Shown: piece by piece, positions 36,600-45,521 of the stretch
Position numbering within the stretch: the stretch's first letter is position 1
Layout: every line of letters begins with the position of its first letter
Origin: Phytoactinopolyspora halotolerans
Lineage (GTDB): Bacteria; Actinomycetota; Actinomycetes; Jiangellales; Jiangellaceae
NCBI RefSeq assembly: GCF_010550675.1
Contig: NZ_JAAGOA010000023.1
Span: forward strand, 55,491-119,490
DNA length: 64,000 nt
Direction of reading: 5' to 3'
The notes under the pieces: generated by a model
The model's database searches: none
The model's input: the letters and a program-made list of their open reading frames with translations, nothing else
Told to the model about the DNA's origin: nothing
Program-made: the position numbers and the translations under genes

Positions 36600-36897
36600 G
36601 TGTCGCGGCCGGCCGCCGACCGCGCCGGTGATCCGAACAGGCGTCCGCGGCGGATTCGCTCTCCACAGGCCGACGCCACGCTCGACGCGCCCGCCGCCAA
36701 GGTGGGCACCTCCGGTGGGCTGGCTCTGCGCGCTACGCTCCCGCGACTGCACGGTGTATCCGCGTCGACATACCGCACGTATGCACGACCAGAACCAACC
36801 GAACGGCCGACGCTTTCGACGCGACATGGGTACGTAGAAGTGACAGAATTCACTGTGGTCAGATCTTGAACACGAACGTTTTCAGAAAGGAACACGC
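36600..36897. other. intergenic region
   Basis: No supported gene. Near its end are the inverted repeat AGTGA-CAGAAT-TCACT (about 36839-36854) and the ribosome-binding site of the small downstream ORF. The short plus-strand frames here lack a usable start signal. Confidence 0.5.
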
Positions 36898-37053
36898 GTG
36901 ATCCGGGGGATCCTCGACCACGACAGCAACGGCTGGCGGGTCGAACTGTACGACACCGAACCTCTACGACACACCATCGTCCAGATCGACGCCCTCCCCA
37001 CGTGGGACGATGCGTCGGCCGTCATGAAGAAGGCATTCCACCTGCTCACCTGA
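36898..37053 (+). CDS. 51-residue hypothetical protein
   Basis: A GTG-started frame with AAAGGA 8 nt upstream encodes 51 residues, beginning MIRGILDHDSNGWRVELYDT and ending KKAFHLLT. The residue mix (hydrophobic and acidic positions alternating as in a beta-alpha fold) and strong ribosome-binding site argue for a real gene. No known family is recognised. It stands alone, convergent with the STAS gene. Confidence 0.6.
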   Translation: MIRGILDHDSNGWRVELYDTEPLRHTIVQIDALPTWDDASAVMKKAFHLLT

Positions 37054-37133
37054 AACGCCGACACAGCTGCGGGGCCACCGATGTGGCCCCGCGACCGCAT
37101 CCGGCTCACCGATCGGCATCATCACGGTGCTGC

Positions 37134-37499
37134 TCATGTGCGATGCGGCGTTCTCGCCGCCTCCCGCGCGGTCATGGAGGCCTCGAGCGCCTCCCCGATG
37201 TCGTCGAAGAACCGCGGGCAGCATGTCAGCGCGGCGCCTTCGATCCGCGCGCGGACAGCCGGCACCGCGGTCACGATGCAGAGCGTGCCGCCGCACGAGT
37301 GCACACGGCGGCAGACTGACGCCACGGCAGAGGCCGCCGACGGGTGGATGGCGGTTGCTTGTCGAAGATCCAGCACGATGTGGTCATGACCGGCAGCGGC
37401 ACAACCGGCACGGATCTGATGGACGTCGACGTGGCCGTATGCCGCCATAATGACGCAGCCGCCGAAGTCGACACGGGTGACGCTGGCCTGACCAGGCAT
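37134..37499 (-). CDS. STAS-domain protein (anti-anti-sigma factor-like)
   Basis: 121 residues forming one STAS domain: HVDVHQIRAG..., HIVLDLRQATAIHPSAASAVASVCRRVHSCGGTLCIV. The serines in HPSAAS occupy the position phosphorylated in SpoIIAA-type proteins. Such proteins release sigma factors from anti-sigma kinases; no kinase or sigma gene is adjacent. GGAGG precedes the ATG. It is downstream of the GAF-ANTAR gene on the same strand, a frequent pairing of stress-signal genes. Confidence 0.8.
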   Translation of the reverse strand: MPGQASVTRVDFGGCVIMAAYGHVDVHQIRAGCAAAGHDHIVLDLRQATAIHPSAASAVASVCRRVHSCGGTLCIVTAVPAVRARIEGAALTCCPRFFDDIGEALEASMTAREAARTPHRT

Positions 37500-37577
37500 C
37501 CAACCCTCCGATGGTTTCGGAGTCGCGTGGCTACTGCCTGACCACTCGTCCAGGGAACCACATTCGCGGCCCCCGCA

Positions 37578-38294
37578 TCAAGACCTGTGCATATCGGGGC
37601 CGCCCGCGCGGTGCTGCTCGCCTGGCAGCACCCGCGTGGTGACGACATGCTGGGCAACATTCCGGAGCTTGATGTTGTAGTTCCGCGAGTAGCGGCGCAA
37701 CAACGCGAACGCACGGTCTGCGTCCAAGCCGAAGCGCTCCATCAGAATCCCCTGAGCCTGGCCGATCAATTGCCGGGTACCGATCGCTTCCCGCAAGCCG
37801 CTCTCCTGGCGCGCGTCGGCCAGCGCGACCGAGGCGTGCCGGCCGAAGATCTCAGCGACCTCCAGGTCGTCCTCTCCGAAGAAGCCTGGCGTCTCGTCGT
37901 AGAGATTCAACGCGCCCAGGGTTGTCTGCAGGGTGAACAAGCGGACGCCGATGGCACTACGCAGCCCCAAGGCGGCTATTCTGCGGCCCCACCTCGGCCA
38001 GCGCTGCTCCAACTCCGTGTCCGCGACGCGAAACGTGTCCTGGTCCCACATCGCCCGCACGCAGGGCCCCTCCCCCAGCTCCGTCTGCAGGCGGTCCGAC
38101 TCGGCCACTCGGGGATGTGTGGTGACCGCGGTCTCGATCCGGCCGCCTCCGTGCAAGAGCATCAGGCCTGCGTCGTCACAACCGGTCGCTTCCCGCGCGT
38201 ATTCGACCACGCGTTCCAGGGTCTGTTCCACGTCGGGTTCGTTCTGCAACTCCAGTGCCATCGCGGCGAACTCGCCTGGATCCCACGCACCCAT
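37578..38294 (-). CDS. GAF and ANTAR domain antiterminator
   Basis: 238 residues: GAF domain (about 10-165; TGCDDAGLMLLHGGGRIET, LGALNLYDETPGFF) followed by an ANTAR three-helix domain (about 170-225; LREAIGTRQLIGQAQGILMERFGLDADRAFALLRRYS). ANTAR domains bind paired RNA hairpins to prevent transcription termination, and the GAF domain is the likely signal receiver. The ATG at 38294 is preferred over the GTG one codon earlier because GGAGG then sits at 7 nt. No paired hairpin target was identified in the window. Confidence 0.92.
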   Translation of the reverse strand: MGAWDPGEFAAMALELQNEPDVEQTLERVVEYAREATGCDDAGLMLLHGGGRIETAVTTHPRVAESDRLQTELGEGPCVRAMWDQDTFRVADTELEQRWPRWGRRIAALGLRSAIGVRLFTLQTTLGALNLYDETPGFFGEDDLEVAEIFGRHASVALADARQESGLREAIGTRQLIGQAQGILMERFGLDADRAFALLRRYSRNYNIKLRNVAQHVVTTRVLPGEQHRAGGPDMHRS

Positions 38295-38398
38295 CACCGC
38301 GCCTCCCCCTCAGTCGACGCTGCCGCCCGGCGGCAGTGATTTCCCCGGATGCTACACCCGTGGCGGCCCTTGCGCCCTTGCTGTAGCTCGGCCGCAGT

Positions 38399-39358
38399 TC
38401 AACTGCCGGTCAGCTCCTCGACGACGGGGGCAAACGATTCCATGATCGAGTCGGAGATCACGTAGTACGAGAAGCCGTATTCCTCCCGGCGCGCCCGCAT
38501 CGTGTCCGCGATGTGCCCGACCGAGCCGATGAACACCGACGGCATGGTGAGCACGGTCCGCGCGTCCAGCCGGCCCCACCCACGGCGGGCAGCGAACTCC
38601 GCTGCAATACCCGGAACGTCGTCGGTGACGCGCGGCGATACGAGCATCGACAGCACGATCTGGTCGAACCGGCTACCCGCCCCGTCCCGGATCCACCCGA
38701 CTTTCTGTTTCGTCGTCTCCGCCGTGCGCTCGGCGTACTCGCCGGAGATCGTCCCGTCGGGTACGGCCTTCGGCAAGATGCCTACGATGTCGGCTTCCCG
38801 GCCGGCAAGCCGCAACATCCGTTCACTTCCGGCGCCGATCAGCAAGGGTGGGTGTGGCCGCTGGTGCGCCGCCGGATATGTGCTGAGCGACGACACGCAG
38901 TAGTGGCCGCCGGCGAACGTCGTCGGCCGGCCGCTCAGCAGGCTCTTGACGATCATGACCGCCTCCTCGAGCCGTCCCACGCGAGTGCCCGGCGCGTCGA
39001 ACGGCATGCCCGCGCGCTCGTACTCGTCGCGCAACCACCCGGCACCGAGTCCGAGTTCCAGACGCCCGCCCGACAGGTGGTCCAGCGTCGCGGCCTCCTT
39101 AGCCAGCATCACCGGGTGGCGGTAGTCGTTGGCGAGCACCAGGGTGCCGAGCCGCAGCGTCTGCGTCGCCGACGCGACGGCGGTGAGCGCCATCAGCGGC
39201 GCGAGTTGGTCGCCGAAGGGTTCTCGGACGAAATGATCGCGCAGCAGAAACGTGGAGTACCCGAGATGCTCCGCCGCCCGTGCCGTCTGCACCAGCATCT
39301 CCGCCGTATGTGCGTTCTCGCCGATCACGCCGAATCGAAAGGGATGAGACTCTGTCAT
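38399..39358 (-). CDS. LLM class F420-dependent oxidoreductase
   Basis: 319 residues, bacterial-luciferase-like TIM barrel: RFGVIGENAHTAEMLVQTARAAEHLGYSTFLLRDHF, DHLSGGRLELGLGAGWLRDEY and PPLLIGAGSERMLRLAGREADIVGI are typical of F420-dependent LLM oxidoreductases (MSMEG/Rv0953c-like group). Reaction unknown. The ATG at 39358 follows the conserved family start. It is divergent from the Rpn-like gene. Confidence 0.92.
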   Translation of the reverse strand: MTESHPFRFGVIGENAHTAEMLVQTARAAEHLGYSTFLLRDHFVREPFGDQLAPLMALTAVASATQTLRLGTLVLANDYRHPVMLAKEAATLDHLSGGRLELGLGAGWLRDEYERAGMPFDAPGTRVGRLEEAVMIVKSLLSGRPTTFAGGHYCVSSLSTYPAAHQRPHPPLLIGAGSERMLRLAGREADIVGILPKAVPDGTISGEYAERTAETTKQKVGWIRDGAGSRFDQIVLSMLVSPRVTDDVPGIAAEFAARRGWGRLDARTVLTMPSVFIGSVGHIADTMRARREEYGFSYYVISDSIMESFAPVVEELTGS

Positions 39359-39447
39359 GCCTGCGACGGTAGCGATGGCGCAACCGACTCGCTGGCGGCT
39401 TTCGGACACGGCAGCGAGGAGCTGAGCAGGCGATCGTCTTACACAAG

Positions 39448-39456
39448 TTATCCACA
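39448..39456 (+). promoter_or_regulatory. isolated DnaA-box-like 9-mer
   Basis: TTATCCACA at 39448-39456, a perfect match to the canonical DnaA box, in the intergenic region before the Rpn-like gene. A single box with no cluster does not make an origin; it may be chance or a regulatory site. Confidence 0.25.
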
Positions 39457-39508
39457 GTTCATTGGGCCTACTTGCATCAAACTCATGCTACCCGACACGA
39501 TCAGAGCC

Positions 39509-40507
39509 ATGCCCTCGACACTCCATGAGAGTCTGATCGAAATGTTCCGTGCGCGCCCAGCGCTCGCCACGGACCTGCTCGTGGGCCCTCTGAACGTTGC
39601 CGTCCCGGCATATGAACGTGCCACCGTGGCGTCCGCCGACCTCACTACCCTGGCGCCAGCCGAATTCCGTGCCGATGCGGTGCTGACCTTCACCACCGCC
39701 GCTGACGACGAGACACCAGCGCTGGCCGTCATCGTCGAAGTGCAACTGCACGAGGACGAGAACAAGAAGAGATCGTGGCCGACCTACGTCGCCAACTTGC
39801 ACGCGCGCCTCGACTGCCCCGTGGTCCTGCTCGTGGTGTGCCCGCGCGCCCGGACGGCGACGTGGGCTCGGTCAGCTATCGAGTTAGGGCCCGGGCATAT
39901 CATCCAGCCGATGGTGGTAGGTCCCGAAGCCGTACCCGTCGTGACCGACCCAGCTCGAGCGCGACAGGAACCAGAGTTGGCCATCATCTCCGCTCTCACC
40001 CATGGTCGCGATCTCCGCCACCGCGCCATCCTGGACGCGGCGACCACTGCCCTCAATACCTTCGACCCTGAACACGCGCTCTTGTACGCTGAAACCATGC
40101 TCGTCGCACTGCCCAAGGAAGCGCGGCGTTACCTGGAGGCACACATGGCCGTTTACGATATCCACGAACCCAAGACCGAGTTCTTTCGCAGGATGCGAGA
40201 CAAGGTTCTCGCCGAGGGCCTCGCTGAAGGACGCGCCGCAGGCCTCGCCCAAGGACGCGCCGAGGGCCTCGCCGAAGGACGCGCTGAGGGCCTCGCCGAA
40301 GGACGCGCCGAAGGACGCGCCGAAGGGGAAGCACTAGGCGAGGCCAAGAGCATTCTCACCGTTCTCGCCGCACGCGGGGTCGGTGTCCCGGACGACGCAC
40401 GTGCACGGATTCTGAACTGCTCCGACCTGAGACAGCTCGAGGCCTGGCTCGAACACGCCGTCACCGCTGACTCGACAGACGACCTCTTCGGCCGCGGTTC
40501 GCAGTAA
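39509..40507 (+). CDS. Rpn-family / PD-(D/E)XK nuclease-like protein with octapeptide repeats
   Basis: 332 residues. The N-terminal part (ESLIEMFRARPALATDLL, RADAVLTF and VIVEVQLHEDENKKRSWPTYVANL) fits the PD-(D/E)XK pattern of Rpn recombination-promoting nucleases and related transposase-derived proteins, with D in RADAV and E-V-Q as likely metal ligands. Residues about 237-276 are octapeptide repeats of the type LAEGRAEG. The start could be the ATG at 39485 or at 39509; the later one begins the conserved sequence. It is found alone, with the DnaA-like box in its leader. Confidence 0.78.
   Translation: MPSTLHESLIEMFRARPALATDLLVGPLNVAVPAYERATVASADLTTLAPAEFRADAVLTFTTAADDETPALAVIVEVQLHEDENKKRSWPTYVANLHARLDCPVVLLVVCPRARTATWARSAIELGPGHIIQPMVVGPEAVPVVTDPARARQEPELAIISALTHGRDLRHRAILDAATTALNTFDPEHALLYAETMLVALPKEARRYLEAHMAVYDIHEPKTEFFRRMRDKVLAEGLAEGRAAGLAQGRAEGLAEGRAEGLAEGRAEGRAEGEALGEAKSILTVLAARGVGVPDDARARILNCSDLRQLEAWLEHAVTADSTDDLFGRGSQ
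40216..40328 (+). repeat. 24-bp tandem repeats inside the Rpn-like gene
   Basis: Units close to GCCTCGCCGAAGGACGCGCC, about four 24-nt copies plus a 12-nt partial one, encode LAEGRAEG octapeptides. Such coding repeats in Rpn-type genes vary in copy number between strains, so slippage variation is expected. Confidence 0.8.
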
Positions 40508-40695
40508 CTCCCCTCCCCACCTAGGTCGCGTGCCGCCCTGGCGATGACGACTGGCGTAAACCTCTCCGTGTTCGCGTCCGAGGCGGTGCGCATCGCCCAT
40601 TTCTTCGGTTCGCTTCAGGTGCTTCACAGGGATCTCACGGGTTGGCCCGGTTAGCTCGATTCCAGATCCCATCCGAGGCGATACGGAGGCACTCC

Positions 40696-41910
40696 ATGTT
40701 CCGCACGGCTGCTGGCTCGCGCACACCGCACGCGCCACAGGGCGGCATCCACCCAGACCGTCAGCGCTGGCTGACCGCCAGCACGCTCACCGGCGTACTG
40801 CTCGTCTCGACCGTCACGGCCGGGGCCGCTGCAGCCGCGACCACCGATGACGCCGAAGCACCGGCCGCCACCGTCACGGCCCGGCCCGACGCTTCCCCCG
40901 AACGAGGTCTGCCATTCGGTCGCGGCGGATTCGACTCCCACCGAGGCTCGTACGACACGGGCACCGGATCACTGGACGTCACAGAGGCAACCGATGAACA
41001 GGAAGACGGCGTGGTCATCATCGAGACGGTCAACGGCTACTCGTCGAGCGCGTCGGCTGGAACCGGGATCGTCCTCACCGAGGACGGCTTAGTGCTGACC
41101 AACAACCATGTGATCGCCGGCTCCACCGAGGTCAAGGTCACCGTGCCTACCACCGGTGAGACGTACGACGCGACCGTCGTCGGCAGCGACGCGACGTCCG
41201 ACATCGCCGTCCTCGAGCTGGGCGAGGCGGCCGGGCTCACCGTGGCCGACCTCGACGACGACGGCGATCCGAACGTCGGCGACGCGGTCACCGGGGTCGG
41301 CAACGCCTACGGCCAGGGTGAACTCGTGGCAGCTGAGGGAACGGTCACCGCGCTCGACCAGACGATCACCACCGCCGGCTCGTACGGCGTCCCCGGAGAG
41401 ACGCTCGAGTCTCTGATCGAGATCGACGCGGACATCGTGTCCGGCGACTCCGGCGGACCGCTGCTCGACGAGGAGGGCGAGGTAGTCGGGGTCAACACGG
41501 CGGCCTCAGAGAGAGGTCGCATACCCGCTCACCATGCGGGCACCACGGATATCACCGCGTACGCGGTTCCGATCGACGACGCGATGGAGATCGTGGACAC
41601 CATCCTGGACGGTGCGGAGACCGACACCGTCACCATCGGCTACCCGGCCTTCCTCGGTGTCCAACTCACGTCGTCCGGTAACGGATCGATCGTCGCCGGC
41701 GTGATCGCCGGGACACCGGCCGCCGACGCAGGACTGCGAGCCGGGGACACCATCACGGCGGTCGACGGCACGACGGTGACCACCGGCGAAGAAATGCGCC
41801 AGGCGCTGGACGCCTACCAGCCGGGCGACGCGGTGACGATCACCTGGACCGACGCCGCCGGACAGACGCACACCGCCACCGTCGCGCTCGCCCAAGGTCC
41901 AGCCGCCTGA
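40696..41910 (+). CDS. HtrA/DegP-like S1C serine protease with PDZ domain
   Basis: 404 residues. An N-terminal anchor or signal (WLTASTLTGVLLVSTVTAGAAA) precedes a low-complexity linker, a trypsin-like domain with the triad in NNHVIAG (His), SDIAVLEL (Asp) and GDSGGPLLD (Ser), and one PDZ domain (YPAFLGVQL to ALDAYQPGDAV). It should degrade damaged proteins outside the membrane. GGAGG is 6 nt before the ATG. Single-gene unit. Confidence 0.93.
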   Translation: MFRTAAGSRTPHAPQGGIHPDRQRWLTASTLTGVLLVSTVTAGAAAAATTDDAEAPAATVTARPDASPERGLPFGRGGFDSHRGSYDTGTGSLDVTEATDEQEDGVVIIETVNGYSSSASAGTGIVLTEDGLVLTNNHVIAGSTEVKVTVPTTGETYDATVVGSDATSDIAVLELGEAAGLTVADLDDDGDPNVGDAVTGVGNAYGQGELVAAEGTVTALDQTITTAGSYGVPGETLESLIEIDADIVSGDSGGPLLDEEGEVVGVNTAASERGRIPAHHAGTTDITAYAVPIDDAMEIVDTILDGAETDTVTIGYPAFLGVQLTSSGNGSIVAGVIAGTPAADAGLRAGDTITAVDGTTVTTGEEMRQALDAYQPGDAVTITWTDAAGQTHTATVALAQGPAA

Positions 41911-41961
41911 CCCCGCACCCGGAGGTCGTCTCTGCCGCCGACGCCGTTGCCCACATCCTCA

Positions 41962-42864
41962 TCAACCGTACGAGGACATAAGGTCGAGCCTTCGGGCAAA
42001 CGCCGGGCTGGGCTCCCCGGCGGCAGCGGGGTGCAGGATTCCGGCGAGAGCCTCCACGCCGTCGATCAACCGGGGTCCCGGCCGGGCGAACGAGGCGTTC
42101 GCATCCACCGCCCAGAGCGGGACGCCATCGGGAATCCGGTCCGCCACCTCACCGGTCAGCCGGGCCGAGTCGTCAAGGCCGAACCCGCACGGCGCGGACA
42201 CCACCACCTCGGCGCCCGCGGCGGCGACATCATCCCAGCCGGTCCGGAACGATCGCTCTCCGGACCGACCAAGGACACAGATCCCACCCGCAGCTTCCAC
42301 CATGTCCGGCACCCAGTGGCCCGGTGCGAACGGAGGGTCCGTCCATTCCAGCACCAGCGTGGGCACAGCATGTCTGGTGGCGACCTTCGACCACACCACC
42401 TCCAACCGGCCGGAGAGTGCTGAGCGCAACCTCTCGGCATCATCGCGGCGGCCGGTCGCGACGCCGATCGTCACGATTGAATCGAGGACCTCATCTAGTG
42501 TCTGCGGGTCCACGGTCAGCACCTCAGCGCGGCACGCGAGGTATTCCAGGGCGTCGTACACCGTCGAGACGTCGACCGCGCACACGGCACACAGATCCTG
42601 GGTCACCACCAGGTCGGCGTCCAAGCCGGCGAGTGCCCCTTCGTCCAGGCGATACAGATCCTCCCCCGCCGCCATCCGCTCGTTGACCACCCGGTCGATC
42701 TGGGCCGGCGACAGCCCTTCTGGCAGCGCGCTGGTTGACACGATGCGACGCGTACGCGCCTGCGGCGGGTAGTCACACTCGAACGTCACACCGACGACGT
42801 CGTCCCCGGCGCCCACGTCGAACAGGATCTCCGTCGCCGACGGCAGAAGCGAAACGGTCCGCAC
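41962..42864 (-). CDS. cobalamin-binding (BtuF-like) periplasmic-binding-fold protein without signal
   Basis: 300 residues in the TroA/BtuF-like fold: RTVSLLPSATEILFDVGAGDDVVGVTFECDYP at the start, LVVTQDLCAVCAV with an unusual double cysteine, and DANASFARPGPRLIDGVEALAGILHP at the end are hallmarks of the BtuF-type proteins. No signal peptide is present from the GTG at 42864, so it is probably cytosolic rather than an ABC receptor. No permease or ATPase is next to it. GGAGA lies immediately upstream. Confidence 0.85.
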   Translation of the reverse strand: MRTVSLLPSATEILFDVGAGDDVVGVTFECDYPPQARTRRIVSTSALPEGLSPAQIDRVVNERMAAGEDLYRLDEGALAGLDADLVVTQDLCAVCAVDVSTVYDALEYLACRAEVLTVDPQTLDEVLDSIVTIGVATGRRDDAERLRSALSGRLEVVWSKVATRHAVPTLVLEWTDPPFAPGHWVPDMVEAAGGICVLGRSGERSFRTGWDDVAAAGAEVVVSAPCGFGLDDSARLTGEVADRIPDGVPLWAVDANASFARPGPRLIDGVEALAGILHPAAAGEPSPAFARRLDLMSSYG

Positions 42865-43015
42865 ATCTCCACGGTAACCGCCGACCCCGGCGACACGTCG
42901 TCGAGTGGTCCGGCATCGCGGACGTCGATGCCGCACGTCGCTCTGAGAAATCTCTGAGCGTTATCCGCCATCGTTCAACCGGGATGCACGCACACACGAC
43001 GGGAGTGACAACGGC

Positions 43016-43846
43016 ATGCGGATCGATCACCCGACGGCCTCCACCCGCGAGTGGCCGGGGATGCGTTCGGAGTACAACTGGCTCCCGCCGAGCGACGGAG
43101 TGACCGTGACCAAGCCGTACCAGATCGGCGTATCGTTCAGCGCGCACAGGCAACTCGTCTTCGAAGCGGGCGGCAACCGCCCGACCTACCTCACCGTGCC
43201 CGCCGGCGCCGTCTTCGCCAACGGTCACCACGAGCTGCGGTGGACCGACGTGCAGGAGCCCACCGAGGCCCTCGAGGTCTACCCCGATCCACAGCTGCTC
43301 TGTGCCGCCACCGGCGCGCCTGACCTCGGTGCGCTGGAGATCGAGCAGGCGACCGCCGTCACCGACGCCACCATGCTGGGGATCGCCGGGGTCCTCAAAC
43401 GCGCCCATCTGCATGACGGCGCAGGCGCGGACGCGATGCACACCAGCACGCTCACGCACCGGCTGATCGATCACATGGCCGAGCAGTACTGCCGGCCACG
43501 CCCGCTCCGGCCACGACGCCCCGGACGGTTGAGCCGGTCACTCGTCGACCGGCTCGGCACATACGTCGACGACAGGCTGGCAGACCAGCTCACGGTCGAC
43601 GACCTCGCCCGGGAGGCGTCGCTGAGCGTGTTCCATTTCGCGCGGGCGTTCAAACGAACGACGGCCATGGCGCCGCACGAGTTCGTCACGATGCGCCGGA
43701 TGGAGCGCGCCAAGTCGCTGCTGATCCGGACCCGTGAGAGCGTGCCGAACGTCGCCTACGCGGTCGGCTACTCCAACGTCAGCCACTTCCGCCGGCTGCT
43801 CCGGCGTTACACCGGCTTCGCACCGTCCGGTCTGCGTCCACGCTGA
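43016..43846 (+). CDS. AraC-family transcriptional regulator
   Basis: 276 residues. A cupin-like sensing half (about 1-150, VPAGAVFANGHHELRW) and a C-terminal double helix-turn-helix (LTVDDLAREASLSVFHFARAFKRTTAMAPHEFV ... VAYAVGYSNVSHFRRLLRRYTGFAPSGLR). The ATG has GGGAGTGA upstream. It overlaps the convergent polysaccharide deacetylase by 40 nt; target and ligand unknown. Confidence 0.92.
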   Translation: MRIDHPTASTREWPGMRSEYNWLPPSDGVTVTKPYQIGVSFSAHRQLVFEAGGNRPTYLTVPAGAVFANGHHELRWTDVQEPTEALEVYPDPQLLCAATGAPDLGALEIEQATAVTDATMLGIAGVLKRAHLHDGAGADAMHTSTLTHRLIDHMAEQYCRPRPLRPRRPGRLSRSLVDRLGTYVDDRLADQLTVDDLAREASLSVFHFARAFKRTTAMAPHEFVTMRRMERAKSLLIRTRESVPNVAYAVGYSNVSHFRRLLRRYTGFAPSGLRPR

Positions 43847-44727
43847 GGCGCACTGTCCACAAGGAAGGCTTCGGCGATCTCGTCGCTGGTGGTCAACCAG
43901 ATGTCCGGCTGTGCAGTCAGAAACTCCAGCGCCTGGTCGAAGTACTTCGCCCGGAACGCTTGTCCAGTGACGAATGGGTGCAGGGCCAGCGCCATGACCC
44001 GGCCGCTATGCTCCGAGTCAGTGCGCAGCCGCTCGTATTGGTCCTTGACCACCTGCAGGAAACGCTCGCCTGTTCCGCCGTTACCGAACAGCATGAGGTC
44101 GTTGAGCTCGACGGAGTACGGCACGCTGATCATCCCGGGTACGTTGAGCCGGTAGGGCTGGTCGTCGTTGGTCCAGTCCAGCACGTAGCTCAGGCCGAGC
44201 TCGGCGAGCAGGGCCGGGGTGTTGAACGTCTCGGTCAGGCCGGGCCCCATCCAGCCGCGCGGGCGGCGACCGGTGGCGTCGGCGATCGTGCCCACCACCT
44301 CGGCCAGGAAGCGACGCTCCTCGTCGCGTTCCATGCCCGCCTGCAGGATCGAGTTGGTCCGCCCATGCGCCAGCCACGCCCAGTCCCGGCTCAGGCCGGC
44401 TTTGATGATCTGCGGGTAGCGGTGTACGACGTCAGAGTTGAGCAGGACACTGGCGCGCACGCCGTACCGGTCCAGGCTCTCCATCATGCGCCAGATACCC
44501 ACCCGCGGACCGTAGTCGCGCCAGCCGTAGTTGAGTGCATCCGGGACCAGCTCGGACGTCCCGGGCCAGATGCTTGTGGACGGGCGGTCGAGCAGGAAGT
44601 GCTCGACGTTGAGGCCGACGTAGAAGGCGACTCGTTTACCGTCCGGCCAGCTGATCGGCGGACGCTCGGTGATCGGGCTGTAGTGGTAGAGGGCGTTCTC
44701 CGTTGTGTCGGTGATCGTGTTCGTCAT
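43807..44727 (-). CDS. polysaccharide deacetylase family protein (PuuE/allantoinase-like)
   Basis: 306 residues, NodB-like barrel. RVAFYVGLNVEHF, LNSDVVHRYPQIIKAGLSRDWAWLAHGRTNS, WMGPGLTETFNTPALLAELGLSYVLDW and LALHPFVTGQAFRAKYF are characteristic of the family branch that includes PuuE-type allantoinases and imidase-like enzymes rather than chitin deacetylases. No signal peptide. Residues of the metal site are only partly conserved. A perfect CTGACA-N4-TGTCAG palindrome ends 17 nt before the start, so it is probably repressed by a dimeric regulator. Confidence 0.88.
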   Translation of the reverse strand: MTNTITDTTENALYHYSPITERPPISWPDGKRVAFYVGLNVEHFLLDRPSTSIWPGTSELVPDALNYGWRDYGPRVGIWRMMESLDRYGVRASVLLNSDVVHRYPQIIKAGLSRDWAWLAHGRTNSILQAGMERDEERRFLAEVVGTIADATGRRPRGWMGPGLTETFNTPALLAELGLSYVLDWTNDDQPYRLNVPGMISVPYSVELNDLMLFGNGGTGERFLQVVKDQYERLRTDSEHSGRVMALALHPFVTGQAFRAKYFDQALEFLTAQPDIWLTTSDEIAEAFLVDSAPQRGRRPDGAKPV

Positions 44728-44743
44728 GCTGACACGCTAGGAC

Positions 44744-44759
44744 CTGACATCAATGTCAG
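44744..44759. promoter_or_regulatory. 16-bp perfect inverted repeat, operator of the deacetylase gene
   Basis: CTGACA-TCAA-TGTCAG, 17 nt upstream of the ATG at 44727. Size and 6-4-6 spacing fit a TetR or GntR dimer site; no regulator of those families is adjacent. Confidence 0.6.
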
Positions 44760-44818
44760 ATTCAACCAGAAGGCGGACGTGAGCACAGCAGAACGAGGCT
44801 CCGAGCTGCGACCGGACG

Positions 44819-45490
44819 TCACAATGCCCTGGCCACACCCCGGCGATACAGCACAACCGCCGCCACGACGCCGGCCACGACGGCCGCCACCAGCAGGCCC
44901 GTCCACACCACGTTCTCCCACACGGCCAGGCCGCCGGTACAGGTCGTCTCTACCGGCGGCGTCTCGTCCGACCCGACCTCGACGGCGACCGACTCCGACT
45001 CGCACACCTCCGCCGTTGTGAAGGCAGCGACACCGAGCGCCCATAGCGCCACACCCGGTGCGGGCAGCAGCAGTGTGCCGAGCAACTTCTCCCCCGGCGT
45101 CCACAGTGCCGAGCCCCACAACAGCACCACGCCGGCCAGCAGCACGAGTATCGGCAGGTAGAAGACCCACGTCAGCGCTCCAACCATGACCAACGCGACG
45201 ACCGCCGCCGGGATCCACGGCGCCACCCATCTCCGGCTGTCGCGCGCTGCTACGACGTACCGCGGCGTCTCTGTACTCGCCTCGGCTGCGATTGCCAGTG
45301 GATCCCCTAGCGAGGCCAACACCTCGTCGACGTCTTCCGGACTCGCCGGGTCTTCGCCGAGGGCGGACTCAATGTGTTCACGGAGCGAGGCGACGATATC
45401 TGCTCGGTCGACGACGCCGCGCTCCGTCAGCGCGGCATCCACCTCGGCGAGGTATCGGTCCACCCTGGCTGACCGTGCACTGTTACCCAT
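44819..45490 (-). CDS. HAAS-domain membrane protein
   Basis: 223 residues. N-terminal helical HAAS-type domain (residues about 1-75, SARVDRYLAEVDAALTERGVVDRADIVASLREHIESAL) followed by four or so membrane segments. Such proteins are almost always paired with a PadR regulator, as here (31-nt gap), and are thought to act together in envelope-stress control. AGGGGG precedes the ATG. Confidence 0.85.
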   Translation of the reverse strand: MGNSARSARVDRYLAEVDAALTERGVVDRADIVASLREHIESALGEDPASPEDVDEVLASLGDPLAIAAEASTETPRYVVAARDSRRWVAPWIPAAVVALVMVGALTWVFYLPILVLLAGVVLLWGSALWTPGEKLLGTLLLPAPGVALWALGVAAFTTAEVCESESVAVEVGSDETPPVETTCTGGLAVWENVVWTGLLVAAVVAGVVAAVVLYRRGVARAL

Positions 45491-45521
45491 CGGACCCCCT
45501 ATCGATTGGTGCCTCACGTTC

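Noticed and set aside
39448..39456. Replication origin
   Set aside because: One DnaA-like box alone, with no cluster and no dnaA, dnaN or parAB genes nearby.
38513..39508. N-terminal extension of the Rpn-like protein
   Set aside because: Open by chance opposite the LLM oxidoreductase gene; conserved sequence begins near 39509.
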